Shown one piece after another: positions 8,746 to 17,137 of a stretch of DNA of 64,000 bases. A program made the position numbers and the translations under genes. The stretch spans positions 1 through 64,000 of the forward strand of contig NZ_PJAT01000097.1 in assembly GCF_002836715.1 (NCBI RefSeq). The letters run 5' to 3'. The first letter of the stretch is position 1, and every line of letters begins with the position of its first letter. This DNA comes from Psychrobacter sp. 4Dc (GTDB lineage Bacteria; Pseudomonadota; Gammaproteobacteria; Pseudomonadales; Moraxellaceae). The notes beneath the pieces were generated by a model. The model was not told where the DNA came from, made no database searches, and saw only the letters and a program-made list of their open reading frames with translations.

Positions 8746-10068
8746 ATGAAATTCTCAAAGTTCGGTCAAAAATTTACCCAACCCACTGGCATCTCACAAT
8801 TGATGGATGATCTGGGCGATGCGCTAAAAAGCGATCAACCTGTCAACATGTTGGGCGGTGGTAACCCTGCCAAAATTGATGCCGTTAATGAGTTGTTCTT
8901 GGAGACCTATAAGGCGCTGGGTGTTGATAATGATGCAGGCGTGCCCAATAGTAGCGCGATTATCAGCATGGCGAACTACTCCAATCCGCAAGGGGATGCC
9001 GCCTTTATCGATGCGTTGGTTGGCTTCTTTAACCGTCATTACGATTGGAACCTCACCTCAGAAAACATCGCTCTGACTAATGGCTCACAGAATGCGTTTT
9101 TCTATCTGTTTAACCTATTTGGCGGTGCGTTCGCTGATGAAAAGAACCAATCTATCGACAAGTCCATTCTACTGCCATTGACCCCTGAGTATATTGGCTA
9201 TAGCGATGTGCATATAGAAGGTCAGCATTTCACCGCTGTATTACCGCATATCGATGAAGTGACTCATGATGGTGAGGAAGGCTTCTTTAAATATCGTGTG
9301 GATTTTGACGCGTTAGAGAACTTGCCAGCACTAAAGGAAGGTCGTATCGGCGCGATTTGCTGCTCACGCCCGACCAATCCGACTGGCAACGTGCTGACCG
9401 ATGACGAAATGGCACATTTGGCCGAGATTGCCAAACGCTATGACATACCGCTGATTATCGATAATGCCTACGGTATGCCCTTCCCCAATATCATCTACTC
9501 TGACGCGCACCTGAATTGGGATAACAATACGATTCTGTGCTTTAGTCTGTCGAAGATTGGTTTGCCTGGTATGCGTACGGGTATTATTGTGGCCGATGCC
9601 AAAGTAATTGAAGCGGTCAGCGCAATGAATGCGGTGGTGAACCTTGCACCGACACGCTTTGGTGCAGCGATTGCCACGCCATTGGTAGAAAACGATCGTA
9701 TTAAGCAATTATCTGATAACGACATCAAGCCGTTTTATCAAAAGCAGGCTACCCTTGCTGTGAAGCTGTTGAAAGAAGCCTTGGGCGATTACCCGTTGGT
9801 CATTCATAAGCCTGAGGGTGCGATATTCTTGTGGTTATGGTTTAAAGACTTGCCGATTAGCACGCTGGATCTATACGAGCGCCTAAAAGAAAAAGGCACG
9901 CTTATTGTGCCAAGTGAGTACTTCTTCCCTGGTGTCGATGTTAGCGATTATCAGCATGCGCACGAGTGTATCCGCATGAGTATCGCCGCCGATGAGCAGA
10001 CGCTCACTGATGGTATCAAAGCGATTGGTGAAGTCGTACGTGAGCTGTATGATGAAGCCAAGAAATAA
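8746..10068 (+). CDS. avtA: Valine--pyruvate aminotransferase AvtA
   Basis: This 440-aa fold-type I PLP aminotransferase has the N-terminal FSKFGQKFTQPTGISQLMDDLG signature region of AvtA. The substrate-binding CCSRPTNPTGN motif and the PLP lysine in SLSKIGLPG, followed by the phosphate-binding Arg in GMRTG, are present. It catalyses valine + pyruvate to 2-oxoisovalerate + alanine, linking alanine and branched-chain amino acid pools in the cytoplasm. It is monocistronic and followed by a strong bidirectional terminator. Confidence 0.93.
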   Translation: MKFSKFGQKFTQPTGISQLMDDLGDALKSDQPVNMLGGGNPAKIDAVNELFLETYKALGVDNDAGVPNSSAIISMANYSNPQGDAAFIDALVGFFNRHYDWNLTSENIALTNGSQNAFFYLFNLFGGAFADEKNQSIDKSILLPLTPEYIGYSDVHIEGQHFTAVLPHIDEVTHDGEEGFFKYRVDFDALENLPALKEGRIGAICCSRPTNPTGNVLTDDEMAHLAEIAKRYDIPLIIDNAYGMPFPNIIYSDAHLNWDNNTILCFSLSKIGLPGMRTGIIVADAKVIEAVSAMNAVVNLAPTRFGAAIATPLVENDRIKQLSDNDIKPFYQKQATLAVKLLKEALGDYPLVIHKPEGAIFLWLWFKDLPISTLDLYERLKEKGTLIVPSEYFFPGVDVSDYQHAHECIRMSIAADEQTLTDGIKAIGEVVRELYDEAKK

Positions 10069-10106
10069 GATGAGCTGCTAGAATTATAAATTCAAATAGC
10101 AAAACG

Positions 10107-10138
10107 AAAAAACGGACTAATTAATAGTCCGTTTTTTT
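10107..10138. terminator. Bidirectional terminator between avtA and the convergent membrane-protein gene
   Basis: The stem ACGGACTA / TAGTCCGT (10112-10119 and 10125-10132) with a 5-base loop is flanked by A and T runs, so it can terminate from both sides. The stop codon and last codons of the minus-strand gene ending at 10121 lie inside the hairpin. Confidence 0.9.
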
Positions 10139-10510
10139 ATGGCGTTTGGTCAGTGAAGTCGATTTATTGGTTGGTCGAAATATAGTCGTCCACTTATTCA
10201 GCGCAAAGAGCACATAAGACAACATACAAGTATTGATCAAATCACGGATACTCGCGAGTATCTGATCACGGCTCAAGCCAGTTAAGCCAAGCGCTTCAAT
10301 CGTATCTCGATTGTCCAAATACTCACCCAACAGCGCAATACAAGTCACGACGATCAATGCGATAAATGACCGAATACCTTGGCTTTTTATAATAGGTCGC
10401 AGCGCAACCAGACACAGCAGATAAACACCGACACCGACATAGATATGTAAGGCATCTTTGGCAAGGCCAGTTGTTTCCACAACATTCATTTTAAAGGCAG
10501 TAAAATCCAC
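10121..10510 (-). CDS. Small membrane protein, PsiE-like
   Basis: This 129-aa protein has about four hydrophobic helices: residues about 20-40, 46-62, and two weaker ones toward residue 100. It ends in a basic tail. The size and helix pattern resemble the phosphate-starvation-inducible PsiE family, but I cannot see decisive motifs, so this is tentative. It is convergent with avtA, and its 3' end is encoded within the shared terminator. Confidence 0.6.
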   Translation of the reverse strand: MDFTAFKMNVVETTGLAKDALHIYVGVGVYLLCLVALRPIIKSQGIRSFIALIVVTCIALLGEYLDNRDTIEALGLTGLSRDQILASIRDLINTCMLSYVLFALNKWTTIFRPTNKSTSLTKRHKKTDY

Positions 10511-10620
10511 TGAGATATTCCAAGTATAAGCGAGTAGAAAACAACTGAGCGTATCACTAAACCATGATGGCTAAACTATAGTAGCTAAAGAATGGCAGCT
10601 ACAAAGTGATGGCTGAGCAT

Positions 10621-10654
10621 AAAAAAGGCAGATTATACAATTGATAATCTACCT
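10621..10654 (-). terminator. Terminator after hisH
   Basis: On the minus strand a stem, AGATTAT / ATAATCT with extended AAGG/CCTT arms, is followed by TTTTTT. It lies 40 bases after the hisH stop. Confidence 0.8.
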
Positions 10655-10693
10655 TCTACTAAATTAAATATTCACTTCACGTTTATCAACTAC

Positions 10694-11329
10694 TTACACA
10701 TTCCACTCTACGAAGTTCTTGAGCAGTTGCAAGCCAGCGGTGTGGCTCTTTTCTGGATGGAACTGGGTGGCAAATAGATTGTCTTGGATCACACTGGCAC
10801 AGAACGGTTGACCATAGTCACATACCGCCGCCACTTGTGAGCTATCGGTAGGTTCACAGTAATAGCTATGCACAAAATAAAAATGCGCGTTGTCTTCGAT
10901 ACCGTGCCAGAGCGGATGGTCAAAATTCATACCGCTAATGGTATTCCAGCCCATATGCGGTACTTTTATCGTTGCACCCTGTTTGTCTTTCCACGTAGGG
11001 TCAAACGCTTCTACAGTGCCGTTTAAGATGCCCAAACAGTCCGTGCCACCATTTTCAGCTGACTGCTCAAACAACGCCTGCATGCCCACACAGATGGCCA
11101 TAACGGGCTTATTAAATACTGCATGGCGTATGACGTCATCAATGCCTGCCTCATGCATGCCAGCGATACAGTCACGCATTGCACCCACACCAGGGAATAC
11201 AATCTTATCAGCCGCCGCCACGACTTTTGGATCATTGGTGATAGAGACTTCTGCCCCGACTACCGATAGGGCTTTGCTAGCAGAGTGCAGGTTGCCCATA
11301 CCGTAATCTAATAGTGCTACTTTAGTCAT
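10694..11329 (-). CDS. hisH: Imidazole glycerol phosphate synthase, glutaminase subunit HisH
   Basis: This 211-aa class I glutamine amidotransferase works with HisF to make IGP and AICAR in histidine synthesis. The N-terminal [13 protein letters not shown] block, the nucleophile Cys80 in AICVGMQ, and the C-terminal His/Glu of HPEKS complete the triad. The start at 11329 ([10 protein letters not shown]) is preferred over the upstream in-frame ATG because the family begins here and GAGAA precedes it. hisB lies 175 bp upstream on the same strand, but hisA and hisF are not in the window, so the his genes are dispersed. Confidence 0.95.
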   Translation of the reverse strand: MTKVALLDYGMGNLHSASKALSVVGAEVSITNDPKVVAAADKIVFPGVGAMRDCIAGMHEAGIDDVIRHAVFNKPVMAICVGMQALFEQSAENGGTDCLGILNGTVEAFDPTWKDKQGATIKVPHMGWNTISGMNFDHPLWHGIEDNAHFYFVHSYYCEPTDSSQVAAVCDYGQPFCASVIQDNLFATQFHPEKSHTAGLQLLKNFVEWNV

Positions 11330-11504
11330 CGATTGGTTCTCATTTTTAAATATTTTGACTACTGTACTATTTATATTGTTGACCATTTATATTGTTGGCT
11401 ATTACTAAGGTGTAGATAAGGTTTTGCTACAAGGAAGTCAAGCGTAGGCTGTACAGCTAGTACGCCAAGCTTGACTGACACCGTAGAAGAGCCTTAAATG
11501 CGCC

Positions 11505-12170
11505 TTAGAAAGCCTCTTTGGTCGATGGCAAGGTGTTCAATGCACGCTCATCGTACTCACAAGCCATACGTAACGCACGAGCAAAGGCTTTAAAGGTGGA
11601 TTCGATCTGATGATGGCTGTTTTTGCCTTTTAGATTATCTAAGTGCACCGTCATCCATGAGTGATTGACAAACCCGTAAAAGAACTCACTGAATAGGTCA
11701 ACATCGAAACGGCCGACGTGCGAGCGCGTAAATGGAATGTCCATATGCAAACCAGGACGCCCTGACAGATCGACGACAGCACGGGTCAATGACTCATCTA
11801 GCGGCGCATAAAAGTGCCCATAACGACGAATGCCTTTTTTGTCACCCAGTGCTTTGTTAAAGGCTTGGCCAAGGGTAATACCAGTGTCTTCAACGCTATG
11901 ATGGTCATCAATAAAGGTATCACCGGTACATTTGATGTCTAAATCAAACAAACCGTGACGCTTAATTTGATCAATCATATGATCCAAAAATGGCACACCA
12001 GTGTCTACCGTACCTTTACCCGTACCATCTAAATTAACGGTACAGGTAATTTGCGTCTCGGCAGTATTGCGCTCAACGGTCGCGATACGTTCAGGGCGAC
12101 CATATAGATTTACGTTTTTTGACTCAGTTTGCTCAGATGTGGCAGCAGTCGTCGTTGCATTGGCTGTCAT
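11505..12170 (-). CDS. hisB: Imidazoleglycerol-phosphate dehydratase HisB
   Basis: This 221-aa monofunctional enzyme of histidine biosynthesis converts IGP to imidazole-acetol phosphate. The manganese-binding repeats are visible: [22 protein letters not shown] and the C-terminal [11 protein letters not shown]. It lacks the phosphatase domain fused in enteric HisB. About 20 N-terminal residues (Thr/Ala-rich) precede the conserved core starting at RIATVERNT. The start codon has a GAGAG sequence upstream. Confidence 0.95.
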   Translation of the reverse strand: MTANATTTAATSEQTESKNVNLYGRPERIATVERNTAETQITCTVNLDGTGKGTVDTGVPFLDHMIDQIKRHGLFDLDIKCTGDTFIDDHHSVEDTGITLGQAFNKALGDKKGIRRYGHFYAPLDESLTRAVVDLSGRPGLHMDIPFTRSHVGRFDVDLFSEFFYGFVNHSWMTVHLDNLKGKNSHHQIESTFKAFARALRMACEYDERALNTLPSTKEAF

Positions 12171-12557
12171 GGCTACTCTCTATCAGTTTTTTATCAGTGA
12201 AAAGCGGTCAATAAATAAGGCAAAAACCTGCCCAAAATATTTTACTAGTGTCTGGGTCAGACCTTAGCAAAAAATGTATTAGAAAATGATATATACAAAA
12301 GATATCAACATATTAGGGTTTATACATACTAAATATTATATAGCCTCATCATAGCAAACCCTAACATGTACTGCCACGACCAAGCGGTAAACCACGCACA
12401 AAATCATGTCATTCTGCTAAAATAGTGTGTTCAGTATTATCAATCATGACTCGCGCTGACTTTGAAGACCCTTACTTACGGCACTACACGCTATGACATC
12501 GTGCTGTCTCATATTGCTAATTTATACTATAGAAACCCTCTATTTATAGGAACTGCT
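12171..12557. other. Divergent promoter region hisB / PanZ-like gene
   Basis: About 390 bases of AT-rich sequence lie between divergent genes. It contains a widely spaced 9-bp inverted repeat, TTAGGGTTT at 12313-12321 and AAACCCTAA at 12356-12364, which could be operator half-sites or a loop-forming element. No terminator or obvious gene is seen. The first 96 bases upstream of 12558 can be read in frame with the PanZ-like gene but are probably leader. Confidence 0.5.
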
Positions 12558-12980
12558 ATGCCTTTAGAAGCGATCGCCATTAATAGTTTGGATGCGCCAC
12601 TTATCAAAAAACCTGCTCGCGACAATGAGCTAGCAGAGCGTTTGCAGGCGTTGTACGATAGTGATGATGCGCAGCCTGACGGTATCGAGGTATTAAATAT
12701 CGTTGAGCAAGGGTTTAAACGTGGACAGTACCTGTATGTTGGGATGTTCAATGATAAGCCTATCGCTGCGGTCGCCTGTTTTGATGACGGGCAGACCAAT
12801 GCTAAGCGTCTACAATATCTCACTGTGCATCCAGAAAACCGTAAACGTGCTATCGATGCCAAGTTTATTAAACTGGTCTATGATTGCGAAGTTAGAAAAG
12901 GCGTACGTGAATTTGTCCCTGCTGACGCTGATATTCACCGTATCATGAGTGAGTACGAACTATTGCGTGTGAAGGACTAA
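12558..12980 (+). CDS. PanZ-like acetyl-CoA sensor, GNAT fold
   Basis: This 140-aa protein has a GNAT-like core: YLYVGMFNDKPIAAVACF as beta strands, then LQYLTVHPENRKRAI where the acetyl-CoA pyrophosphate loop is expected. It resembles the proteins annotated as PanZ-family acetyl-CoA sensors in Acinetobacter and Psychrobacter. In enterobacteria PanZ triggers maturation of aspartate decarboxylase PanD and regulates pantothenate synthesis. The start at 12558 is chosen because AGGA sits 6 bases upstream; the frame is open from 12462. The functional assignment is moderate, and a generic GNAT acetyltransferase is the alternative. Confidence 0.65.
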   Translation: MPLEAIAINSLDAPLIKKPARDNELAERLQALYDSDDAQPDGIEVLNIVEQGFKRGQYLYVGMFNDKPIAAVACFDDGQTNAKRLQYLTVHPENRKRAIDAKFIKLVYDCEVRKGVREFVPADADIHRIMSEYELLRVKD

Positions 12981-13103
12981 ACTGAGCGCTAAAACGGTTA
13001 ATTTTGCCGATATCTGATTATTTATCGTCTTTTATCAGATATAATGCAAAAACAGCTTGACAGAAGCGCGTATATTTAGTTTAATAGCGACCTCAACGAA
13101 GAC

Positions 13104-13179
13104 GGCTCGATAGCTCAGTAGGTAGAGCAACGGATTGAAAATCCGTGTGTCGGCAGTTCGATCCTGCCTCGAGCCACCA
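13104..13179 (+). tRNA. tRNA-Phe (GAA)
   Basis: The 76-base cloverleaf has acceptor arms GGCTCGA / TCGAGCC, a D-arm AGCTCAGTAGGTAGAGC, and an anticodon stem ACGGA/TCCGT with loop TTGAAAA and anticodon GAA at 13137-13139. The T-loop is TTCGATC in the GGCAG/CTGCC stem. The CCA end is encoded. It is the only tRNA I find in the window. Confidence 0.97.
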
Positions 13180-13196
13180 TTCGTTAATAGAATTCT

Positions 13197-13232
13197 AAAA
13201 AGCCCTGAACAGCAATGTTCGGGGCTTTTTTT
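13197..13232 (+). terminator. Terminator of tRNA-Phe
   Basis: The stem AGCCCTGAAC / GTTCGGGGCT (one wobble) has a 6-base loop followed by TTTTTT, about 20 bases after the tRNA end. Confidence 0.9.
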
Positions 13233-13303
13233 ATGTTTAAATTTTACCGTATTCTTTAGCGTTCATTTTATTCATGCGTCGCCCTTATTCGTAGAGCCGA
13301 CCA

Positions 13304-13660
13304 TTATTCGTACAACCGACCACGTAGTAGCAAATTACAGCGCTCACGCGAATCCAAGTCGTATATAGTTGCGCGGTAATCAATACCGTGACGCCCCTCA
13401 AAGAATATCACTCGGTCGCCTACTGCCAAAAAACAAGACGTACGCGCATCATAGATAAAGCCATCTATCACAAATGCCAAATCGCGATCTATCTCGCGTA
13501 CTGTGTAGGTCTCCCCTTGCGGAATCAAACGTTCAAACCATGCGCTATGGGCAGTCGTATTGGCTAGTATGCTTGTCGTTAGCAATAGCCACGCTACCAG
13601 TATGTTTTTAGGCAATAGCAAACAAATCAGCTCATTTACACTTATCTTATTTCTCAACAT
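13304..13660 (-). CDS. Hypothetical exported protein
   Basis: This protein of about 118 aa from the proposed start (141 aa if the ATG at 13729 is used) is not one I recognise. From the internal Met an N-terminal segment has a charged stretch, the hydrophobic core ILVAWLLLTTSILA and a possible cleavage after AHSA, suggesting export. The mature part is small and beta-rich (ETYTVREIDRDLAFVIDG, then AVGDRVIFFEG) with two cysteines that could form a disulfide. It is convergent with tRNA-Phe. A GAGAG precedes the proposed start. Confidence 0.6.
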   Translation of the reverse strand: MLRNKISVNELICLLLPKNILVAWLLLTTSILANTTAHSAWFERLIPQGETYTVREIDRDLAFVIDGFIYDARTSCFLAVGDRVIFFEGRHGIDYRATIYDLDSRERCNLLLRGRLYE

Positions 13661-13852
13661 AACATCTCTCGTAGCGCTAATCACATTAGTAGCCTTCATA
13701 CGTCCCACAGCTGACTTTACCATAACCATTTCTACTTAACGCTAAATACCTACTGTCACGGTTGCATAACATTTTTGTGCTTTTTTCTAAACAGCTTGGC
13801 TAAGTATACTCAATAACCATATACGAATAGATAAAAATAATAGGTCATAGAT

Positions 13853-14353
13853 ATGAGAGAGTTTGATTACGACTTGGATTATAAGAGTTTAGATTTGCGC
13901 GCTCAGCCTGAGTTGTACCGTGTCGGTCGCGGTGAGCAAGGCGTATTACTGGTAGAGCCTTACAAGTCTGAGATTTTACCCCATTGGCGATTTGCGACTC
14001 CCGACATCGCCCGCGAGAGTAGTGAAGCTATCTATCAGATGTTTTTAGATTACTTGGCTGACGACGACTTTGTCGGTGCAGATATGGCGCGTAAGTTTAT
14101 ACAAATGGGCTATACCCGCGCTCGTCGCTATGCCAATCATAAAGGCGGTAAAAAATATAAAGGCGCGGTACCTGATGATAAAAAAGGTCAAAGCGGCGCT
14201 CATGGCCGCGAAGAATTGCCACGACAAGAGGAAGACCCAGTCAAAGCAGAATCTGCACGAATCTTTAAAGTTAAATGGGATGAATGCCGTGAGAACGAAG
14301 ACTATTTAAGGATGAAAAAAGAGCATCGTGAACGCTATAAAGATGTCGAATAG
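13853..14353 (+). CDS. DUF4385 domain protein
   Basis: This 166-aa basic cytoplasmic protein carries the block YRVGRGEQGVLLVEPYKSEI followed by LPHWRFATPDIA and DFVGADMARKFIQMGYTRARRYANHKGG, which I recognise as the DUF4385 family. The family has no known function. The C-terminal third is highly charged. It sits between an exported hypothetical protein and gph with its own leader; no functional link is visible. Confidence 0.8.
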   Translation: MREFDYDLDYKSLDLRAQPELYRVGRGEQGVLLVEPYKSEILPHWRFATPDIARESSEAIYQMFLDYLADDDFVGADMARKFIQMGYTRARRYANHKGGKKYKGAVPDDKKGQSGAHGREELPRQEEDPVKAESARIFKVKWDECRENEDYLRMKKEHRERYKDVE

Positions 14354-14470
14354 TTGCTAATACTCAAGACATTAAGCACAACAGATAACTAAATTGACTG
14401 GTCTCGAAATACTACTGTGCTAAGGTATGACCAATATAATAAATATAACGATTTCCAATAGTGAGGAACA

Positions 14471-15154
14471 ATGAATAAGCAGCTTTTAATTTTTGATTTT
14501 GATGGAACGCTCATTGATAGCGTACCCGATTTGGCCGACGCCACCAACGCCATGCTAACCACATTGGGTAAAGAGACCTACCCTATCGAGACGATACGCA
14601 ATTGGATAGGAAATGGTTCGCGACTGCTCGTAGAGCGCGCTTTGGTTGGCAAGGTAGAAGTATCAGAAGGTGAGCTAACGGTCGAAGAAGCTGATCATGC
14701 AGAGCAAATATTTTTTGATGCTTATAAGAATCTTAGTGGTAGCAAAACCGTTGCCTATCCAGATGTCGATGACGGACTCAAAAAGTTGCACGCAGCTGGC
14801 TATACACTTGCTTTAGTCACCAATAAACCCATTCGATTTGTACCGAAGATATTGCAGTCGTTTGGCTGGCAAGATTTGTTTAGTGAAGTGATGGGCGGCG
14901 ACAGTTTGCCTGTCAAAAAACCAGACCCAGCGCCTCTACTACACGTCTGTGAGACTCTCAATGTCAGTGTTGATCAGGCAGTGATGATTGGAGACTCTAG
15001 AAACGATATGCTGGCTGGACAGAACGCCAATATGGACACGCTCGGCCTATCTTATGGTTATAACTACGGGCAAGATATTCGCGAATTAAATCCGACCGAA
15101 GCATTTGACCACTTTGCTGACTTAGTTGCTTGGATTATGAAAGATAGATTTTAG
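14471..15154 (+). CDS. gph: Phosphoglycolate phosphatase (HAD family)
   Basis: This 227-aa HAD hydrolase has motif I DFDGTLIDS (nucleophile Asp9), motif II VTNKP, the motif III Lys in VKKPDPAP and motif IV IGDSRNDMLAG. A cap domain lies between motifs I and II. It fits Gph, which clears 2-phosphoglycolate formed during repair of oxidised DNA ends. Related HAD phosphatases such as MupP are close in sequence and cannot be ruled out. A good ribosome-binding site (GAGGA) precedes the start. Confidence 0.82.
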   Translation: MNKQLLIFDFDGTLIDSVPDLADATNAMLTTLGKETYPIETIRNWIGNGSRLLVERALVGKVEVSEGELTVEEADHAEQIFFDAYKNLSGSKTVAYPDVDDGLKKLHAAGYTLALVTNKPIRFVPKILQSFGWQDLFSEVMGGDSLPVKKPDPAPLLHVCETLNVSVDQAVMIGDSRNDMLAGQNANMDTLGLSYGYNYGQDIRELNPTEAFDHFADLVAWIMKDRF

Positions 15155-15204
15155 TCTATAAAGAACCTATCAAATCATCATGATGTAACTTGTTTAAACA
15201 GAGA

Positions 15205-16785
15205 TTACGCTTTGCTGCGATAGCTCAGCGCCTCAGATACGTGGGCGCTGTTAATATCCGTACTATTAGCTAAATCCGCGATTGTACGCGCAACTCGTAA
15301 TACTCGGTGGTAGCCACGCGCTGATAAATTTAGACGCTGCTGAGCAAGTTGCAATAATTGCTTTTCATTGTCGCCTAGTTGGATGTATTCATCGATTTCG
15401 CTAGGGCTAAGCTCATTATTAACTTTTTGTTGGCGCTGCATTTGATGCTGATGCGCGACTACCACGCGAGCCCGTACTTGCTTGGAGGTTTCACCTACCT
15501 GACTATTTTGCAGATCGGCAATCGGTAACGCAGGCACGGTGATATGCAAATCAATACGATCTAAGAGAGGACCAGATAGTTTGTCTTGATAACGTTTGAT
15601 CTGCTCAGGTCGACAGCGACAACGTCCTGATGTATCGCCATCATAGCCACATGGGCAAGGATTCATCGCAGCGACCAATTGAAAATTCGCTGGAAAGGTC
15701 ATTTGAGAATTAGCGCGACTAATCGTGATTTGTTTGGCTTCTAATGGTTGACGTAATACCTCCAGCACGCTTCGATCAAACTCCGGCAATTCATCTAAAA
15801 ACAACACGCCTTTATTAGCTAGCGTAATCTCACCCGGTTTTGGCCGTGAACCACCACCGACCAACGCCACAGCTGATATTGTATGATGCACCTGTCTGAA
15901 TGGCCGCGTCCCATAGTCATAATCGCTGTCTGCCACCGAATAGGTACTGGCAACCTCTAGCGCATCTTCATCACTTAAGTCTGGCAATATTGTTGGCAAT
16001 CGTGACGCCATAAGCGTCTTGCCAGAACCTGGTGGCCCTGTAAATAACAATGAATGACCACCCGCGGCGGCAATCTCTAGCGCGCGCCGAGCATGATGTT
16101 GTCCTTTGACATCGGCTAAGTCCACTTGATAGCCAACATGCTGCGGTGCTGGATTAGGCTGCACCACTGACAAACTCTCATAGTTTGCACTTGGGTCAAC
16201 GAGCGACTGTAGATGATCACAAACTGCTTTTAGACTCTGAGCAGCTAGTATCGTTACGCCATCAACGCGGCTGGCCTCACGACCATTATCAATCGGTACA
16301 ATCAGTTGCGGAGTTGTCTGCGGCGAGGTATCTGAATTATTTTGCTCTTGCTCATTCGCTACTACTTGCGACAATGCTAATGCTAACTTCTCAGCTTTAA
16401 TCGCCCGTGCGACTGCCAAGCTACCAGTTACTTGTCGCAATTGACCATTGAGCGCTAATTCGCCGATAAACTCAAATCCTGATAGCACCTCTGGCTCAAG
16501 CTGTCCGCTTGCCGCTAGTATACCGATAGCAATAGGTAAGTCTAAACGCGCGCCATCTTTAGGTAGATCAGCAGGGGCTAAATTAATCGTGAGGCGGCGG
16601 TTCGGAAACTGGAAACCTGAATTTAGAATGGCAGAGCGTACCCTGTCCTTACTCTCACGCACGGCGGCCTCAGGTAGGCCAACGATGGTCAATGCAGGCA
16701 GTCCTTGCGATAGATGCACCTCAATGATGACCTTGGGAGCATGCAGACCAACCACCGAACGGGTATAGACTTGGGCAAACGACAT
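15205..16785 (-). CDS. comM: YifB/ComM-family AAA+ ATPase (Mg-chelatase-like)
   Basis: This 526-aa protein has an N-terminal Lon-protease-like fold (residues about 1-170; QVYTRSVVGLHAPKVIIEVHLS start), an AAA+ core with Walker A GPPGSGKT and Walker B LFLDELPEF, a Cys-rich insert NPCPCGYDGDTSGRCRC, and the C-terminal lid. The ComM helicase extends recombination tracts during natural transformation, matching dprA elsewhere in the window. The start at 16785 is set by AGGAAG 7 bases upstream and by homology; the frame is open to 16881. Confidence 0.93.
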   Translation of the reverse strand: MSFAQVYTRSVVGLHAPKVIIEVHLSQGLPALTIVGLPEAAVRESKDRVRSAILNSGFQFPNRRLTINLAPADLPKDGARLDLPIAIGILAASGQLEPEVLSGFEFIGELALNGQLRQVTGSLAVARAIKAEKLALALSQVVANEQEQNNSDTSPQTTPQLIVPIDNGREASRVDGVTILAAQSLKAVCDHLQSLVDPSANYESLSVVQPNPAPQHVGYQVDLADVKGQHHARRALEIAAAGGHSLLFTGPPGSGKTLMASRLPTILPDLSDEDALEVASTYSVADSDYDYGTRPFRQVHHTISAVALVGGGSRPKPGEITLANKGVLFLDELPEFDRSVLEVLRQPLEAKQITISRANSQMTFPANFQLVAAMNPCPCGYDGDTSGRCRCRPEQIKRYQDKLSGPLLDRIDLHITVPALPIADLQNSQVGETSKQVRARVVVAHQHQMQRQQKVNNELSPSEIDEYIQLGDNEKQLLQLAQQRLNLSARGYHRVLRVARTIADLANSTDINSAHVSEALSYRSKA

Positions 16786-17137
16786 CAGCATCTTCCTAAT
16801 ACAGAGTGTCATTGATAATAAAGTATTATTTATCAACGCGCAAACGTCGTGTTTTATTGCTGGTGTAGAGGGAATCACCACAACCTCAGCGTCGTTCTGG
16901 GGTTTTTTATGTTTAAATAACGCTCTACTTCAATAATTGAGAATACTCACCGACCACCCCACTGCTAACAAGGATTTGTTATACTATCTACTATACATTT
17001 GGCGATACATACTGCTGCCGATGACGTATTCAAATCTTATTATCGATCAGTTATAAAATTTGAAAATAAACAACACATCCGAAATCATTGATCATATAGA
17101 AATCAGCAGTATCTAGAGTAAAAACGAGGAATATCGC
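16786..17137. other. Divergent region comM / hemN
   Basis: About 350 bases separate the divergent starts. Apart from an orphan terminator-like hairpin at 16882-16908 I see only AT-rich sequence. A search for an FNR half-site pair (TTGAT-N4-ATCAA) before hemN found none that is convincing. AGCAG..AAACGAGGA just before 17138 provides the hemN ribosome-binding site. Confidence 0.5.
16882..16908 (+). terminator. Terminator-like hairpin with no upstream plus-strand gene
   Basis: The arms AACCTCAG / CTGGGGTT (one wobble) have a 7-base loop and are followed by TTTTTT on the plus strand. The nearest plus-strand gene upstream is gph, 1.7 kb away, so it would terminate transcription antisense to comM or an unrecognised short RNA. 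Confidence 0.5.

Noticed and set aside
17000-17137. FNR site before hemN
   Set aside because: TTGATCATATAGAAATCAG only partly resembles TTGAT-N4-ATCAA; the second half is displaced, so I do not call it.
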